From assembly GCF_002005145.1 (NCBI RefSeq), contig NZ_CP019698.1, positions 3,038,001 through 3,102,000 on the forward strand: a DNA stretch of 64,000 nt, in the 5' to 3' direction. The notes below the pieces were generated by a model, which was given only the letters and a program-made list of their open reading frames with translations, was not told where the DNA came from and did not search any database. Below are positions 43,933 to 53,466 of this stretch, one piece after another (the first letter of the stretch is position 1; each line of letters opens with the position of its first letter). Position numbers and translations under genes: made by a program. Source of the stretch: Desulforamulus ferrireducens (GTDB taxonomy: Bacteria > Bacillota > Desulfotomaculia > Desulfotomaculales > Desulfotomaculaceae).

Positions 43933-45081
43933 TTGAGACGAATATTAAACATTGCCTATTATGAAACTCGCCTTATCTTTAAAGATCGCATCATGTTCTT
44001 GCTGTTATTTTTGGTACCCCTGCTCTATGCCACAATCTTTGGTTTTGTTTATGTGGGGGGTATTTTAAGTAACGTGCCCCTGGCCATTGTGGATCTGGAT
44101 CATTCCAAGCTCAGCCGTGAGGTGGTAACAGCCTTTGAGAATAGTCCACGTTTCCAGCGGGTGCCGGGGATCGAAACCTACGCAGAACTGGACCAGGCCA
44201 TGCGGCAGGGTAAGGTGCGGGCCGGTGTGGTTATTCCGGAACGCTTTGAACAGGAGCTGCAACAGCAGCATCCTACCCAGTTGTTGGGCGTGTACGATGC
44301 ATCAAATTTGCTTTGGGGCTATAACACCCGCAAATATTTAAATGAGGTGCTCACCGATTTTAACGCCAACTACACCGCCGGTTATTTAGCCGGGTTAGGT
44401 ATGTCGCAGCAGCAAATTAAAGGTGTTATGAATACCGTCAATTGCAATTATGAGGTGTGGTATAACCCCACCTTCAGCTACAGCACCTACTTTTACACCG
44501 GCCTCTTGCTCATGATTATCCATCAGATTTGCCTGCTGAGCATCAGCCTGACGGTAACCAGGGATAAGGAGCGCCGTACCTGGCTGCAGTTTCTTGGCTC
44601 ACCCTTGCCCAGTTGGCAAATCTTCGTGGGTAAGTCCTTACCCTATTTCGTGGTTAATTTCTTCAACTATGTCCTGTTGTTGTGGGTGGGAGCTTATTTT
44701 GTCCACGCCAAAATCGAGGGTTCCCTGGGGCTGGTGGTGCTATTCGGCCTGTTGTTTGATTTGATCATTACCTCCCTGGGTTTTTATATCTCTTACCTGG
44801 CACCCAATTCCCTGCAGGTGACCCGTTATCTCATGCTGGTATCGGTGCCCATTTTCATGACCTCAGGCTTTACCTGGCCCCAGACCCACATCCCGCTGGT
44901 CATAAACGCCCTGGCCAGCCTCATGCCCTTCACCTGGATGTCCGAGGCCTTTCGGATGATTACCTTGAAAAACCTGCCCCTGAGCTATTTGCTTACACAC
45001 CTGGCGGTACTGGTGGGCATGGCTTTAGTCAGCCTCATCCTGGCCAGCACCTTCAGCAAGCGCCGCCGCCCTGCGGCGTAG
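43933..45081 (+). CDS. ABC-2 type permease 2
   Basis: 382 residues, paralogous to the preceding permease (MTSGFTWPQTHIPLVINALA) with the same one-plus-five TM layout. The two probably form a heterodimer. TTG 43933 follows AAGGGGG; the open frame extends further upstream but overlaps the previous gene. Substrate unknown; a TetR-controlled drug or lipid exporter is likely. Confidence 0.88.
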   Translation: MRRILNIAYYETRLIFKDRIMFLLLFLVPLLYATIFGFVYVGGILSNVPLAIVDLDHSKLSREVVTAFENSPRFQRVPGIETYAELDQAMRQGKVRAGVVIPERFEQELQQQHPTQLLGVYDASNLLWGYNTRKYLNEVLTDFNANYTAGYLAGLGMSQQQIKGVMNTVNCNYEVWYNPTFSYSTYFYTGLLLMIIHQICLLSISLTVTRDKERRTWLQFLGSPLPSWQIFVGKSLPYFVVNFFNYVLLLWVGAYFVHAKIEGSLGLVVLFGLLFDLIITSLGFYISYLAPNSLQVTRYLMLVSVPIFMTSGFTWPQTHIPLVINALASLMPFTWMSEAFRMITLKNLPLSYLLTHLAVLVGMALVSLILASTFSKRRRPAA

Positions 45082-45118
45082 GGGTTGAATGGTGTGATGG
45101 ATGTGAGTGACCCCGTGT

Positions 45119-45282
45119 AACTCCCTCCGTCAGCTTCGCCGCCACCTCCCTCGAAGAGGGAGGTTTTTTGTGCTGCATTTTTCCGGGGGAATAGCAATAT
45201 CATATGGCCGTTCCCTTAACATGAAAGGCTATCTAAAAAGCCCCCTCATCGAGGGGGCCGTCGCGTAGCGACTGGGGGAGTT
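45119..45282. repeat. Composite CCTC unit (type B, spacer, type A), copy 1
   Basis: Type B at 45119-45167, a spacer of about 70 bp with GGAATAGCAATATCATATGG and AACATGAAAGGC, then type A at 45239-45282. The same 164-bp layout recurs at 45823-45986. Confidence 0.8.
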
Positions 45283-45289
45283 ATTTTTA

Positions 45290-45402
45290 TTGCTGACTCT
45301 TTGCAGGAAAATAGCAATATCATGTGGTCGACACCTTAGCATGAAAGGCTTCTAAAAAAGCCCCCTCACCGAGGGGGCTGGCGCGTAGCGACTGGGGGAG
45401 TT
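45290..45402. repeat. Partial composite CCTC unit (spacer plus type A)
   Basis: The spacer (AAATAGCAATATCATGTGG, CATGAAAGGC) and type A repeat without the leading type B. It forms the 3' end and stop codon of the DUF559 gene. Confidence 0.8.
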
Positions 45403-45800
45403 ATTTTTTCAGAAGTTCTTCTCCCATGAGGGGACTTCCTCACTCCTCTCCTACTCTTAATAATCCTATCTATCTCCTCACAAACACCTCTAAAGTTTCT
45501 ATCTACATCAAGATTAGAAAAACGCACCACTTCTACACCCAGCTTCTTTAAAACCTCGGTACGCCGTGCATCATACTCTAGTCCTTCACCACTATAGTGT
45601 TGACTACCATCAAGCTCGATAACCAGTCTGGCTTGGTGGCAGTAAAAATCCACTATATAGTCGGCAATTGCTTTTTGCCTTTGGCATCTGGGAGAATATT
45701 TGCTGAGGAATTGATACCACAATTTCTTTTCCTGGGGTGTCATATTTTTTCTCAGTGTTTTAGCCTGTGGGATGAGGTTGCCATTATAGGGTAAGGACAT
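45366..45800 (-). CDS. DUF559 endonuclease embedded in CCTC repeats
   Basis: About 144 residues. Start ATG 45800 has GGAGGT 7 bases upstream. The domain is a restriction/Vsr-like fold: ARTLRKNMTP-type opening (AKTLRKNMTPQEKKLWYQFL), FRRQ-like QRQKAIADYIVDFYC, catalytic VIELDGSQHY and RTEVLKKLGVEVVRFSN. The last dozen residues (TPPVATRQPPR) and the stop are encoded by a type A repeat. The open frame also runs upstream into a type B repeat. Function of such solo DUF559 proteins is unknown; a nuclease that mobilises its flanking repeats is one possibility. Confidence 0.8.
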   Translation of the reverse strand: MSLPYNGNLIPQAKTLRKNMTPQEKKLWYQFLSKYSPRCQRQKAIADYIVDFYCHQARLVIELDGSQHYSGEGLEYDARRTEVLKKLGVEVVRFSNLDVDRNFRGVCEEIDRIIKSRRGVRKSPHGRRTSEKITPPVATRQPPR

Positions 45801-45822
45801 ATACAACCTCCTTTTACTCTTT

Positions 45823-45986
45823 ACTCCCTCCGTCGGCTTCGCCGCCACCTCCCTCGGAGAGGGAGGTTTTTTTGTGCTGCCTCTTTGCAAGGAAATAGCA
45901 ACATTACAGGGTTGTTACCTTGACATGACAGGTTTTCTAAAGAGCCCCCTCAGTGAGGGGGCTGGCGCGTAGCGACTGGGGGAGTT
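45823..45986. repeat. Composite CCTC unit, copy 2
   Basis: Type B (45823-45870), spacer with GGAAATAGCAACATTACAGG and GACATGACAGG, type A (45943-45986). With copy 1 it brackets the DUF559 gene. Its right end adjoins the uvrA stop. Confidence 0.8.
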
Positions 45987-45996
45987 ATTTGGAGAG

Positions 45997-48876
45997 TTAT
46001 GCATTAGCCACCAACATCACCGGTAATTCCCCTTTTTCCAGGGCTTCCACAGTTCTTTGCCGGTCTCTTTCCAGCACGGGTTTGAGGAATTGGCCGGTGT
46101 AGGATTCCGGTACCTGGCAGATTTCTTCGGGGGTGCCGGTGGCTACCACGGTGCCGCCCTTGTCACCACCCTCGGGGCCCAGGTCTATGATGTGGTCGGC
46201 GGTTTTGATTACATCCAGGTTGTGCTCGATAACCACCACGGTACTGCCGCTATCCACCAGGCGGTGCAGTACTTCCAGCAGTTTGGCAATGTCGGCGGTG
46301 TGCAGGCCGGTGGTGGGCTCGTCCAGGATGTAGATAGTACCGCCGTTACTGCGACGGCTGAGTTCGGTGGCCAGTTTCACCCGCTGGGCTTCCCCGCCGG
46401 ACAGTTCCGTTGCCGGTTGACCCAGGCGAATGTAGCCTAACCCTACATCCTGCAGAGTTTTGAGCCGCCGGTGAATCTTCGGGATGTTGGCAAAGAATTC
46501 CACCGCTTCATCCACTTCCATATCCAATACATCGGCAATGCTCTTGCCCTTATACTTAACCTCCAGGGTTTCCCGGTTATAGCGCGAGCCTTTACATACC
46601 TCGCAGGGTACATAGACATCGGGCAGAAAATGCATTTCTATTTTAATGATGCCATCCCCCTGGCAAGCTTCGCAGCGACCGCCCTTAACGTTAAAACTGA
46701 AACGTCCAGGTTTATAGCCCCTTACCTTGGCCTCGGGCATCTGGGTAAACAATTCCCGAATATCGTTAAACACTCCCGTATAGGTGGCCGGGTTGGAACG
46801 GGGAGTCCGGCCGATGGGAGACTGGTTAACATCAATTACTTTATCCAGGTGTTCAATGCCCAGGATGGCGGTATGCTCCCCAGGCTTGTCCTTGGCCCGG
46901 TGCAGTCTGTGGGCCAAGTCCTTGTAGAGAATTTCATTGATCAGGCTGCTTTTACCGGAACCGGAAACCCCGGTCACGACCACAAATTTACCCAGGGGAA
47001 TCTCCACATCAATCCCTTTCAGGTTGTTAGCAGCAGCTCCTTGAATAATTAGCTTCTGGTCTTTCCCAGCGCGGCGGCTGAGGGGTACGGGAATAAACTT
47101 TTTACCGCTCAGATACTGGCCGGTAATGGATTCCGGCACCGCCATAATCTCCTGCATGGTCCCGGCTGCCATTACCCTACCGCCATGTCTTCCAGCCCGG
47201 GGGCCAATGTCAATAACATGGTCGGCTACGCGGATGGTGTCTTCGTCGTGTTCCACCACAATGAGGGTATTACCCAAATCACGCAGGCGTTGGAGGGTGG
47301 CAATTAGCCGCTCGTTATCCCGCTGATGCAACCCAATACTGGGTTCATCCAAAATATACAGCACACCCATTAGCCCGGACCCAATTTGCGTCGCCAAGCG
47401 AATCCGCTGGGCTTCTCCACCGGAGAGGGTGCCGGCGGCACGACCTAAGGTCAGGTAGTCTAACCCCACGTTAACCAGGAAGCCCAGGCGTTCATTGATT
47501 TCCTTTAATATTTGCCTGGCAATGAACCGTTCCCGCTCGGTCAGCTCCAGGTTGTGGAAAAACTTAAGAGCTTCCGCCACGGAGAGGGCAGTGACCTCGG
47601 CAATATTCTTGCCCCCCACCTTTACTGCCAGTGCCTCTGGTTTTAACCTGGCTCCCTGGCAACTGGGACAGGGTTTAGTGGTCATATATTTCTCAAACTC
47701 TTCCCGCATACCCTCCGACTGGGTTTCCTTGTAGCGGCGGGTCAGATTACCGATGATCCCTTCAAAGGGAACCTCGTAGCGATGCACATGACCGTAACCG
47801 TCGGTATAGTTGAACTTCACCCTTTCGTTACCTGTACCATAAAGAATGACCTTCATTTGTTTGGGCGTGAGTTCGGCCATGGGGCTATCCAGACTAAACT
47901 CATATTTCTCCGCCAAGCCGGCCAGATAGGCGGCGGCAATATTGCCTTTGTGCCAGCCTTCGATAGCCCCCTCACGAATGCTCTTCTGCGGATCGGGGAT
48001 GATCAGCTCCGGGTCAAATTCGCGGTTAAAACCCAGGCCGGTGCACTCCGGACAAGCCCCGTGGGGGTTATTAAAGGAAAATAACCGGGGGCTAATTTCG
48101 CTAATATTAATCCCACAATCGGTGCAGGCAAAGTTCTCGGAAAAGGTGTACTCGGGCCCGTCGATCACCGCGGCAATGGCCAGCCCTTCACTTTGCTTCA
48201 AAGCAGTTTCCATGGAATCCGCCAATCTTTTTTCACTGCCCGGCCGGATAATAATGCGATCCACCACTATTTCGATGGTATGTTTCTTTTTCTTGTCCAA
48301 CTGGGGTGGTTCAGCGGCATCATAGATTTCTCCGTTGACCCGTACCCGGACAAAACCGTTACGGCGGATATCTTCGAAGACCTTAACGTGTTCTCCCTTC
48401 TTACCCCGAACCACCGGAGCCAGCAGCATGAGCTTGGTCCCTTCGGGCATGGCCATCAGCTGATCCACCATTTGCTGGATGGTCTGCTGGGTAATGGGCT
48501 GGCCGCATTTAGGACAATGGGCCCGGCCCGCCCTGGCATATAGCAGCCTGAGGTAATCGTAAATTTCTGTCACTGTCCCCACGGTGGAGCGGGGGTTGTG
48601 GCTGGTGGTTTTCTGGTCAATGGAAATAGCCGGGGAGAGTCCCTCAATGTAGTCCACATCGGGCTTGTTCATCTGCCCCAGGAACTGCCTGGCATAGGCG
48701 GACAGGGACTCCACATAACGCCGCTGACCTTCGGCATAGATGGTATCAAAGGCCAGGGAGGATTTTCCGGAACCGGATAAACCGGTGATCACCACCAGTT
48801 TGTCCCGGGGTATTTCTACGTCAATGTTTTTTAAGTTATGTGAACGAGCACCTTTAATAATTATTTTATCTTGCAT
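45997..48876 (-). CDS. uvrA: Excinuclease ABC subunit A
   Basis: 959 residues, two ABC ATPase halves. Walker [11 protein letters not shown] and [10 protein letters not shown], zinc sites [13 protein letters not shown]...CPECTG and CEACQGDG...CEVCKG, signatures [12 protein letters not shown] and [12 protein letters not shown]. Scans DNA for damage and loads UvrB. Downstream of uvrB in the same direction, separated by about 580 bp of repeats. Confidence 0.97.
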   Translation of the reverse strand: MQDKIIIKGARSHNLKNIDVEIPRDKLVVITGLSGSGKSSLAFDTIYAEGQRRYVESLSAYARQFLGQMNKPDVDYIEGLSPAISIDQKTTSHNPRSTVGTVTEIYDYLRLLYARAGRAHCPKCGQPITQQTIQQMVDQLMAMPEGTKLMLLAPVVRGKKGEHVKVFEDIRRNGFVRVRVNGEIYDAAEPPQLDKKKKHTIEIVVDRIIIRPGSEKRLADSMETALKQSEGLAIAAVIDGPEYTFSENFACTDCGINISEISPRLFSFNNPHGACPECTGLGFNREFDPELIIPDPQKSIREGAIEGWHKGNIAAAYLAGLAEKYEFSLDSPMAELTPKQMKVILYGTGNERVKFNYTDGYGHVHRYEVPFEGIIGNLTRRYKETQSEGMREEFEKYMTTKPCPSCQGARLKPEALAVKVGGKNIAEVTALSVAEALKFFHNLELTERERFIARQILKEINERLGFLVNVGLDYLTLGRAAGTLSGGEAQRIRLATQIGSGLMGVLYILDEPSIGLHQRDNERLIATLQRLRDLGNTLIVVEHDEDTIRVADHVIDIGPRAGRHGGRVMAAGTMQEIMAVPESITGQYLSGKKFIPVPLSRRAGKDQKLIIQGAAANNLKGIDVEIPLGKFVVVTGVSGSGKSSLINEILYKDLAHRLHRAKDKPGEHTAILGIEHLDKVIDVNQSPIGRTPRSNPATYTGVFNDIRELFTQMPEAKVRGYKPGRFSFNVKGGRCEACQGDGIIKIEMHFLPDVYVPCEVCKGSRYNRETLEVKYKGKSIADVLDMEVDEAVEFFANIPKIHRRLKTLQDVGLGYIRLGQPATELSGGEAQRVKLATELSRRSNGGTIYILDEPTTGLHTADIAKLLEVLHRLVDSGSTVVVIEHNLDVIKTADHIIDLGPEGGDKGGTVVATGTPEEICQVPESYTGQFLKPVLERDRQRTVEALEKGELPVMLVANA

Positions 48877-48879
48877 GGT

Positions 48880-49455
48880 TTTCTCCTTATTTTAGCCATC
48901 GGCTTATTGGTTTAGGGTTGGTTGATGCTCCAAGGAAAATTCCAATACTACTATACTTGATAGGCCAGGAAAAAACAATGGCCCATAGAACATTTGTACG
49001 ATATTTGTAAGAATTACCAGGGACTTTAATGGGTCTGTTGTGCAATTAGGTGATGATGTGTATTGGCCGTCGGCCATCAGCCTTCGGCTTTCGGCTCTTG
49101 GCTTTATGGCCTTGCATAGGCCTTTTTGGACCTCCCTCTTTGAGGGAGGTGGCGGCGCAGCCGCCGGAGGGAGTTGGGTGTAAATCCCTGCAATACTCCC
49201 CCAGGCGCTTCGCGCCACGACCCCCGACCCCTCAGCGAGGGGGCTCAAATAAAGTCCCATCTCCAGGGGAATGTCTACAAGTACCGGGTTTAATCCAAAA
49301 AGCCGACGGCTGATGGCCGATGGCTGATGGCCAAAAGCCAACTGCCAAAGGCCAAAGGCCTTTAAGCCTATGGCTGACGAACAAATAAGGGAGTGTCGCA
49401 ACTACTGTTATGCGACACTCCCTGGCGTGCAGGGGAGTTATTGTTTGAAAGGTTA
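48880..49455. repeat. Nested repeat island between uvrB and uvrA
   Basis: Heptad array GGCCGTCGGCCATCAGCC at 49063-49122; reversed type B CCTC repeat at 49130-49175; type A repeat at 49195-49244; inverted heptad array at 49300-49378; GGGAGTGTCGCA hairpin at 49388-49423. The outer arrays are inverted relative to each other. No gene is supported; the long minus-strand frame here is repeat-encoded. Confidence 0.75.
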
Positions 49456-49459
49456 GTGC

Positions 49460-51478
49460 TTAATATTCCACATCCGGAATTGCCGGCTTGATGTCCTTTT
49501 CTCCCCGCAGTTGCAGTCGCAGTTCGATAATGGCATCCCGCAGTTGGGCGGCACGTTCGAATTCCAGGTGTTTGGCTGATTCTTTCATTTCTTTTTCCAG
49601 CTTGGCAATCATCTTTTTAATTTCTGTCTTGGTCATCTTGCCAGCCTTGGTTTGGGCTACATAGGGAGCCTTTTCTTCGGCGGCCTTGGTGGCTTCTATA
49701 ACATCCCGGACAGCCTTGCGAATGGTCTCTGGGGTAATATTATGGACACGGTTGTACTCCATTTGAATTTTACGGCGGCGTTCAGTCTCGCCAATGGCCT
49801 TCTTCATGGAGTCGGTCATTTTATCGGCGTACATAATAACCCGGCCCTCGGCGTTCCTTGCTGCCCGACCGATGGTCTGAATGAGGGAACGCTCGGAACG
49901 GAGGTATCCTTCTTTATCTGCATCCAAAATGGCCACCAGGCTTACTTCCGGCAGGTCCAGACCCTCCCGCAGCAGGTTGATACCCACCAGCACATCGAAG
50001 GTGCCCAGGCGCAGATCCCGCAGGATCTCCATACGCTCGATGGTACCGATATCCGAGTGCAGATACCGCACTCGCACGCCGTTTTCCTTGAAGTAATCGG
50101 TTAAGTCCTCGGCCATTTTCTTGGTCAGGGTAGTAACCAGGACACGCTCGTCCCGCTCCACCGTACGACGAATCTCGCCCAGCAGGTCGTCAATTTGTCC
50201 CTTGGTGGGTCGCACGAAAATTTTGGGATCAACAAGTCCGGTGGGACGAATAATTTGCTCCACTATTTTTTGCTGATGTTCATACTCGTACTTACCGGGG
50301 GTGGCGGAAACATAGATAACTTGATTGACCTTTTGCTCAAATTCCTGAAATTTTAGAGGGCGGTTATCCAGGGCGGAAGGTAAGCGAAAGCCATATTCCA
50401 CCAAAGTTGTCTTTCGGGAACGGTCCCCTTCGTACATGGCGCCAACCTGGGGTACTGCCACGTGGGATTCATCAATAATTAACAGCCAATCCTCGGGGAA
50501 GAAGTCCAGCAGGGTATAGGGCGCTTCGCCGGGAGCTCGTCCGGTTAAGTGACGGGAATAGTTTTCAATGCCAGAGCAAAAACCTATTTCCGCCATCATT
50601 TCCAGGTCGTAGCGGGTGCGCTGTTCCAGTCGCTGGGCTTCCAACAATTTATCGGCGGCTCGCAGTTCCTTAAGCCGTTCTTCCAGTTCCTCTTCTATGG
50701 TCCTGATGGCTCGCTTCATATGGTCTTCGTCGGTTACGAAGTGGCTAGCGGGGAACACCGCAATATGCTGCCGCTGGCCAATGATTTCACCGGTCAGTAC
50801 ATCCACTTCCAGCAGCCGCTCCACCTCGTCACCAAACATTTCCACCCGCAGTGCCCGATCAGTGGCATTGGCCGGGAAGATTTCAATAACGTCTCCCCGC
50901 ACCCGGAACTTACCCCGGGTGAAGTTAATATCGTTTCGTTCGTATTGGATATCCACCAGCTTGCGCAGGATGGCCTCCCGGTCATAGTTACCGCCCGCCC
51001 GCAAGGATAACACCAGATTGCGGTAGCTTTCCGGGTTACCTAAACCATAGATACAGGAAACACTGGCCACGATAATCACATCCCGCCGTTCAAACAAAGC
51101 TGTGGTGGCAGAGTGGCGCAGTTTATCTATTTCATCGTTTAAGGAGGAGTCCTTTTCTATATAAGTATCGGTATGAGGGATATAGGCCTCGGGTTGGTAA
51201 TAATCGAAGTAACTAACGAAGTATTCCACGGCGTTGTCCGGAAAAAATTCTTTCATCTCACTGCATAGTTGAGCCGCCAGGGTTTTATTGGGTGCTAAGA
51301 TAAGGGTGGGACGCTGCACCTGCTGAATGATGTTGGCCATGGTAAAGGTCTTACCGGTACCGGTGGCCCCCAGTAATACCTGATGCTTTAATCCCTGGTT
51401 CAGCCCCTGCACCAGTTCGGCAATGGCCTTGGGCTGATCCCCCCTTGGCTTAAAATCGGATTTTAAATTAAATTTCAA
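49460..51478 (-). CDS. uvrB: Excinuclease ABC subunit B
   Basis: About 672 residues. Helicase motif [13 protein letters not shown], the beta-hairpin region ([16 protein letters not shown]), DESH box, motif [14 protein letters not shown] and C-terminal UVR motif ([14 protein letters not shown]). Opens DNA at the lesion and recruits UvrC. TTG 51478 follows GTGGGTGA; GTG 51487 is the alternative. A LexA box lies 85 bp upstream. Confidence 0.96.
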   Translation of the reverse strand: MKFNLKSDFKPRGDQPKAIAELVQGLNQGLKHQVLLGATGTGKTFTMANIIQQVQRPTLILAPNKTLAAQLCSEMKEFFPDNAVEYFVSYFDYYQPEAYIPHTDTYIEKDSSLNDEIDKLRHSATTALFERRDVIIVASVSCIYGLGNPESYRNLVLSLRAGGNYDREAILRKLVDIQYERNDINFTRGKFRVRGDVIEIFPANATDRALRVEMFGDEVERLLEVDVLTGEIIGQRQHIAVFPASHFVTDEDHMKRAIRTIEEELEERLKELRAADKLLEAQRLEQRTRYDLEMMAEIGFCSGIENYSRHLTGRAPGEAPYTLLDFFPEDWLLIIDESHVAVPQVGAMYEGDRSRKTTLVEYGFRLPSALDNRPLKFQEFEQKVNQVIYVSATPGKYEYEHQQKIVEQIIRPTGLVDPKIFVRPTKGQIDDLLGEIRRTVERDERVLVTTLTKKMAEDLTDYFKENGVRVRYLHSDIGTIERMEILRDLRLGTFDVLVGINLLREGLDLPEVSLVAILDADKEGYLRSERSLIQTIGRAARNAEGRVIMYADKMTDSMKKAIGETERRRKIQMEYNRVHNITPETIRKAVRDVIEATKAAEEKAPYVAQTKAGKMTKTEIKKMIAKLEKEMKESAKHLEFERAAQLRDAIIELRLQLRGEKDIKPAIPDVEY

Positions 51479-51563
51479 ATAAATCACCCACTTTCCGTTC
51501 CAGTAATATTATATCACTCCGGTCAAGATGGGAAACCTGCCAGGACAGGCAATAATTTGCAGG

Positions 51564-51577
51564 CGAACAAGTATTCG
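51564..51577. promoter_or_regulatory. SOS (LexA) box of uvrB
   Basis: CGAACAAGTATTCG differs from the palindromic CGAAC-N4-GTTCG by one base. It lies between divergent uvrB and the coiled-coil gene, whose likely -10 is TATAAT at 51595-51600. Confidence 0.65.
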
Positions 51578-51667
51578 TTTTTTCTTTAAACCTCTATAAT
51601 ATTGGTAAATTTTATGCTATGATCAGATAAATACCGAATGCGGGACTTGAAACAGGGGGGGCATGAA

Positions 51668-52063
51668 ATGAGTGAAGATCGCCTGGCACGTCTGGAAACT
51701 ATGGTGGGTGACCTGATCCGTATCGTTGGCCATACTAATTCTCTTTTGGAAGAGCTATGTAACAAGGTTGACCGACTGGAATCACGGGTTGAAAAAATGG
51801 AAGCTAGACTGGAGCGGCTGGACGCCAGGGTGGAGCAGCTGGAATCCAGGATGGGTTCGCTGGAAACCCGTATGGAACGGCTGGAATCCAGGATAGATCG
51901 GATGGAAAACAGGATGGATCGACTGGAAGCAGGTTTAACATCCCTGCGTGAAGAGATGAATGAGCGTTTCACTCGTGTGGAAGATCGCTTTGATTTTATT
52001 TATGAAAAACTTATGGAACACGAACAAAAGCTATATCACTTGAAAAAAACTGCTGCCCGTTAG
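51668..52063 (+). CDS. Coiled-coil protein, 131 aa
   Basis: ATG 51668 follows GGGGGG. Residues about 25-95 form a near-perfect heptad coiled coil (VDRLESRVEKMEARLERLDA and so on) built from a repeated block of roughly 7-14 residues, with a basic end. Similar proteins occur widely and are often annotated as hypothetical or tail-fiber-like. Divergent from uvrB across the LexA box, so it may be DNA-damage inducible. Its stop overlaps the convergent glycosylase gene by 4 bases. Confidence 0.75.
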   Translation: MSEDRLARLETMVGDLIRIVGHTNSLLEELCNKVDRLESRVEKMEARLERLDARVEQLESRMGSLETRMERLESRIDRMENRMDRLEAGLTSLREEMNERFTRVEDRFDFIYEKLMEHEQKLYHLKKTAAR

Positions 52064-52617
52064 GGTAGCAGTTTTTGGTATTCCGCCTGAATCATTTGAA
52101 AGTCTTCCCAGACAGGGCGCCTTTTACTGGGGTCCCGCAGCACCGCTGCCGGATGATAGGTTGGCATAATTTTAATGCCGCTTTTACTCTCCAGCCACTG
52201 CCCTCGCATCCTGGTAATGCGGGAGTCGGGGCCAATGAGATTTTGTAAGGCGGTGCTGCCGAGGAGGACGATAATGCTGGGTTTAATCAGCTCAATCTGA
52301 CGATATAAATAGGGCAAACAAGCCGCAGCCTCTACCCGGGTGGGTACCCGGTTATTGGGGGGACGGCATTTGACGATGTTGGCAATGTAAACCTCTTCCC
52401 TTGTGAGATGAATGGCAGCCAAAATCCGATCCAAAAGTTGGCCGGCCCGCCCCACAAAGGGAATCCCCTGCTCATCCTCGTCTTTGCCCGGCCCCTCGCC
52501 AATGAGCATTAGTTTAGCCTCGGGGTTTCCTACACCAAACACTATGTTATTTCTGCTCTCTGCTAAACCGCACCTGGTACACTGCTGCATATCCGAAGCC
52601 AATTGCTCTAAACTCAT
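52060..52617 (-). CDS. Uracil-DNA glycosylase, Fe-S type (family 4/5)
   Basis: 185 residues. Cluster cysteines in CTRCGL, NIVKCRPPNNR and AAACLPYL; active-site GEGPGKDEDEQGIPFVGRAG and the second motif MPTYHPAAVLR. Removes uracil from DNA. A DNA-repair neighbour of uvrAB. Confidence 0.92.
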   Translation of the reverse strand: MSLEQLASDMQQCTRCGLAESRNNIVFGVGNPEAKLMLIGEGPGKDEDEQGIPFVGRAGQLLDRILAAIHLTREEVYIANIVKCRPPNNRVPTRVEAAACLPYLYRQIELIKPSIIVLLGSTALQNLIGPDSRITRMRGQWLESKSGIKIMPTYHPAAVLRDPSKRRPVWEDFQMIQAEYQKLLP

Positions 52618-52764
52618 TGCATAACCTCCTGTTCTCCAACCTTAATCATAGAGCAAAGCCTTGTCTATGACAACTATCGGTCTATGTATAAAAACCTCCT
52701 ATTTTGCCAAACTATAGATGAAATTGCTGGGTGTTTGCCATTAGCGCCATAAGGAGGAAAAAAT

Positions 52765-53028
52765 ATGTTGGATCTAAGTAAGGCTAACACAAGTTGGGAA
52801 AATTGGAAGAAGTATTTGGGGCAGGCCTTGGAGTTTGCTGAGGAATTAGGTATCCCCAGAGAAAAACTGCAGAGCTATGCCATGACCGCCGGGTCCATCC
52901 TGGCGGATAACGTACAACCGGCTAATCCGGAGCAAAAGGTACTCAAGGAACTGTGGGATGTTGCAGATAGTTCTGAGCAAGAAGTTATCGCTCGGTTAAT
53001 GACCAAGCTGGCCAGCCGTTCCCGGTAA
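52765..53028 (+). CDS. DUF3243 family protein
   Basis: 87 residues. Matches the YmfJ/DUF3243 pattern: WENWKKYLGQALEFAEELGI, then GSILADNVQPANPEQKVLKE and LWDVADSSEQEVIARLMTKL. All-helical, function unknown, common in spore-forming Firmicutes. AAGGAGG precedes the ATG. Confidence 0.85.
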   Translation: MLDLSKANTSWENWKKYLGQALEFAEELGIPREKLQSYAMTAGSILADNVQPANPEQKVLKELWDVADSSEQEVIARLMTKLASRSR

Positions 53029-53466
53029 GAACTGTCTAGGCTTACAGGCATTGCCTTGGGGTCTTGTCTGGGCTCAAGAGCATTATCCTTGGGTCCGGTC
53101 TGGGCTTTGGGGCAAAGCTCTGGGGTCCTGTAGAAGGGAAAACTATTAGGGAGTGTCGCATAATTACGGTAATGCGACACTTCTCTATTTTGGCTATCAG
53201 ACTTCGGCCGTCAGCTTTTTGAGCCTTAGGCCTTAGGCCGTAAGCCATAGGCTTGGTTATAATAACATGTTGCACTCATGCTTTATAGTAGTACATTACC
53301 CTTGAGATGGATTATAAAAGTCCCCTCGCCGAGGGGTCGGGGGTCGTGGCACGTAGTGCCTGGGGGAGTTGCTTTGGGTCCAACTCCCTCCGTCGGCTTC
53401 GCCGCCACCTCCCTCAAAGAGGGATGTCAAAATAGGCCTATGGCCAATCCTTTTTACTGACCCGCT
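53029..53466. repeat. Repeat island: 11-mer array, GGGAGTGTCGCA hairpin, heptad array, two CCTC repeats
   Basis: 11-mer units (CCTTGGGGTC, GGCTTTGGGG, GCTCTGGGGTCC) at 53037-53132; hairpin at 53148-53187; heptads (TCGGCCGTCAGC, GCCTTAGGCC) at 53195-53260; type A repeat at 53319-53370; type B repeat at 53382-53427. No gene is supported. Confidence 0.75.

Noticed and set aside
45801-45890. N-terminal extension of the DUF559 protein (MQRGSTKKPPSPREVAAKP)
   Set aside because: Encoded by a type B repeat upstream of the good Shine-Dalgarno at 45800; a repeat-derived artefact.
48904-49401. 165-residue minus-strand open frame
   Set aside because: It runs through heptad and CCTC repeats (PPAAAPPPPSKREV-type peptides), lacks a binding site and resembles no protein.
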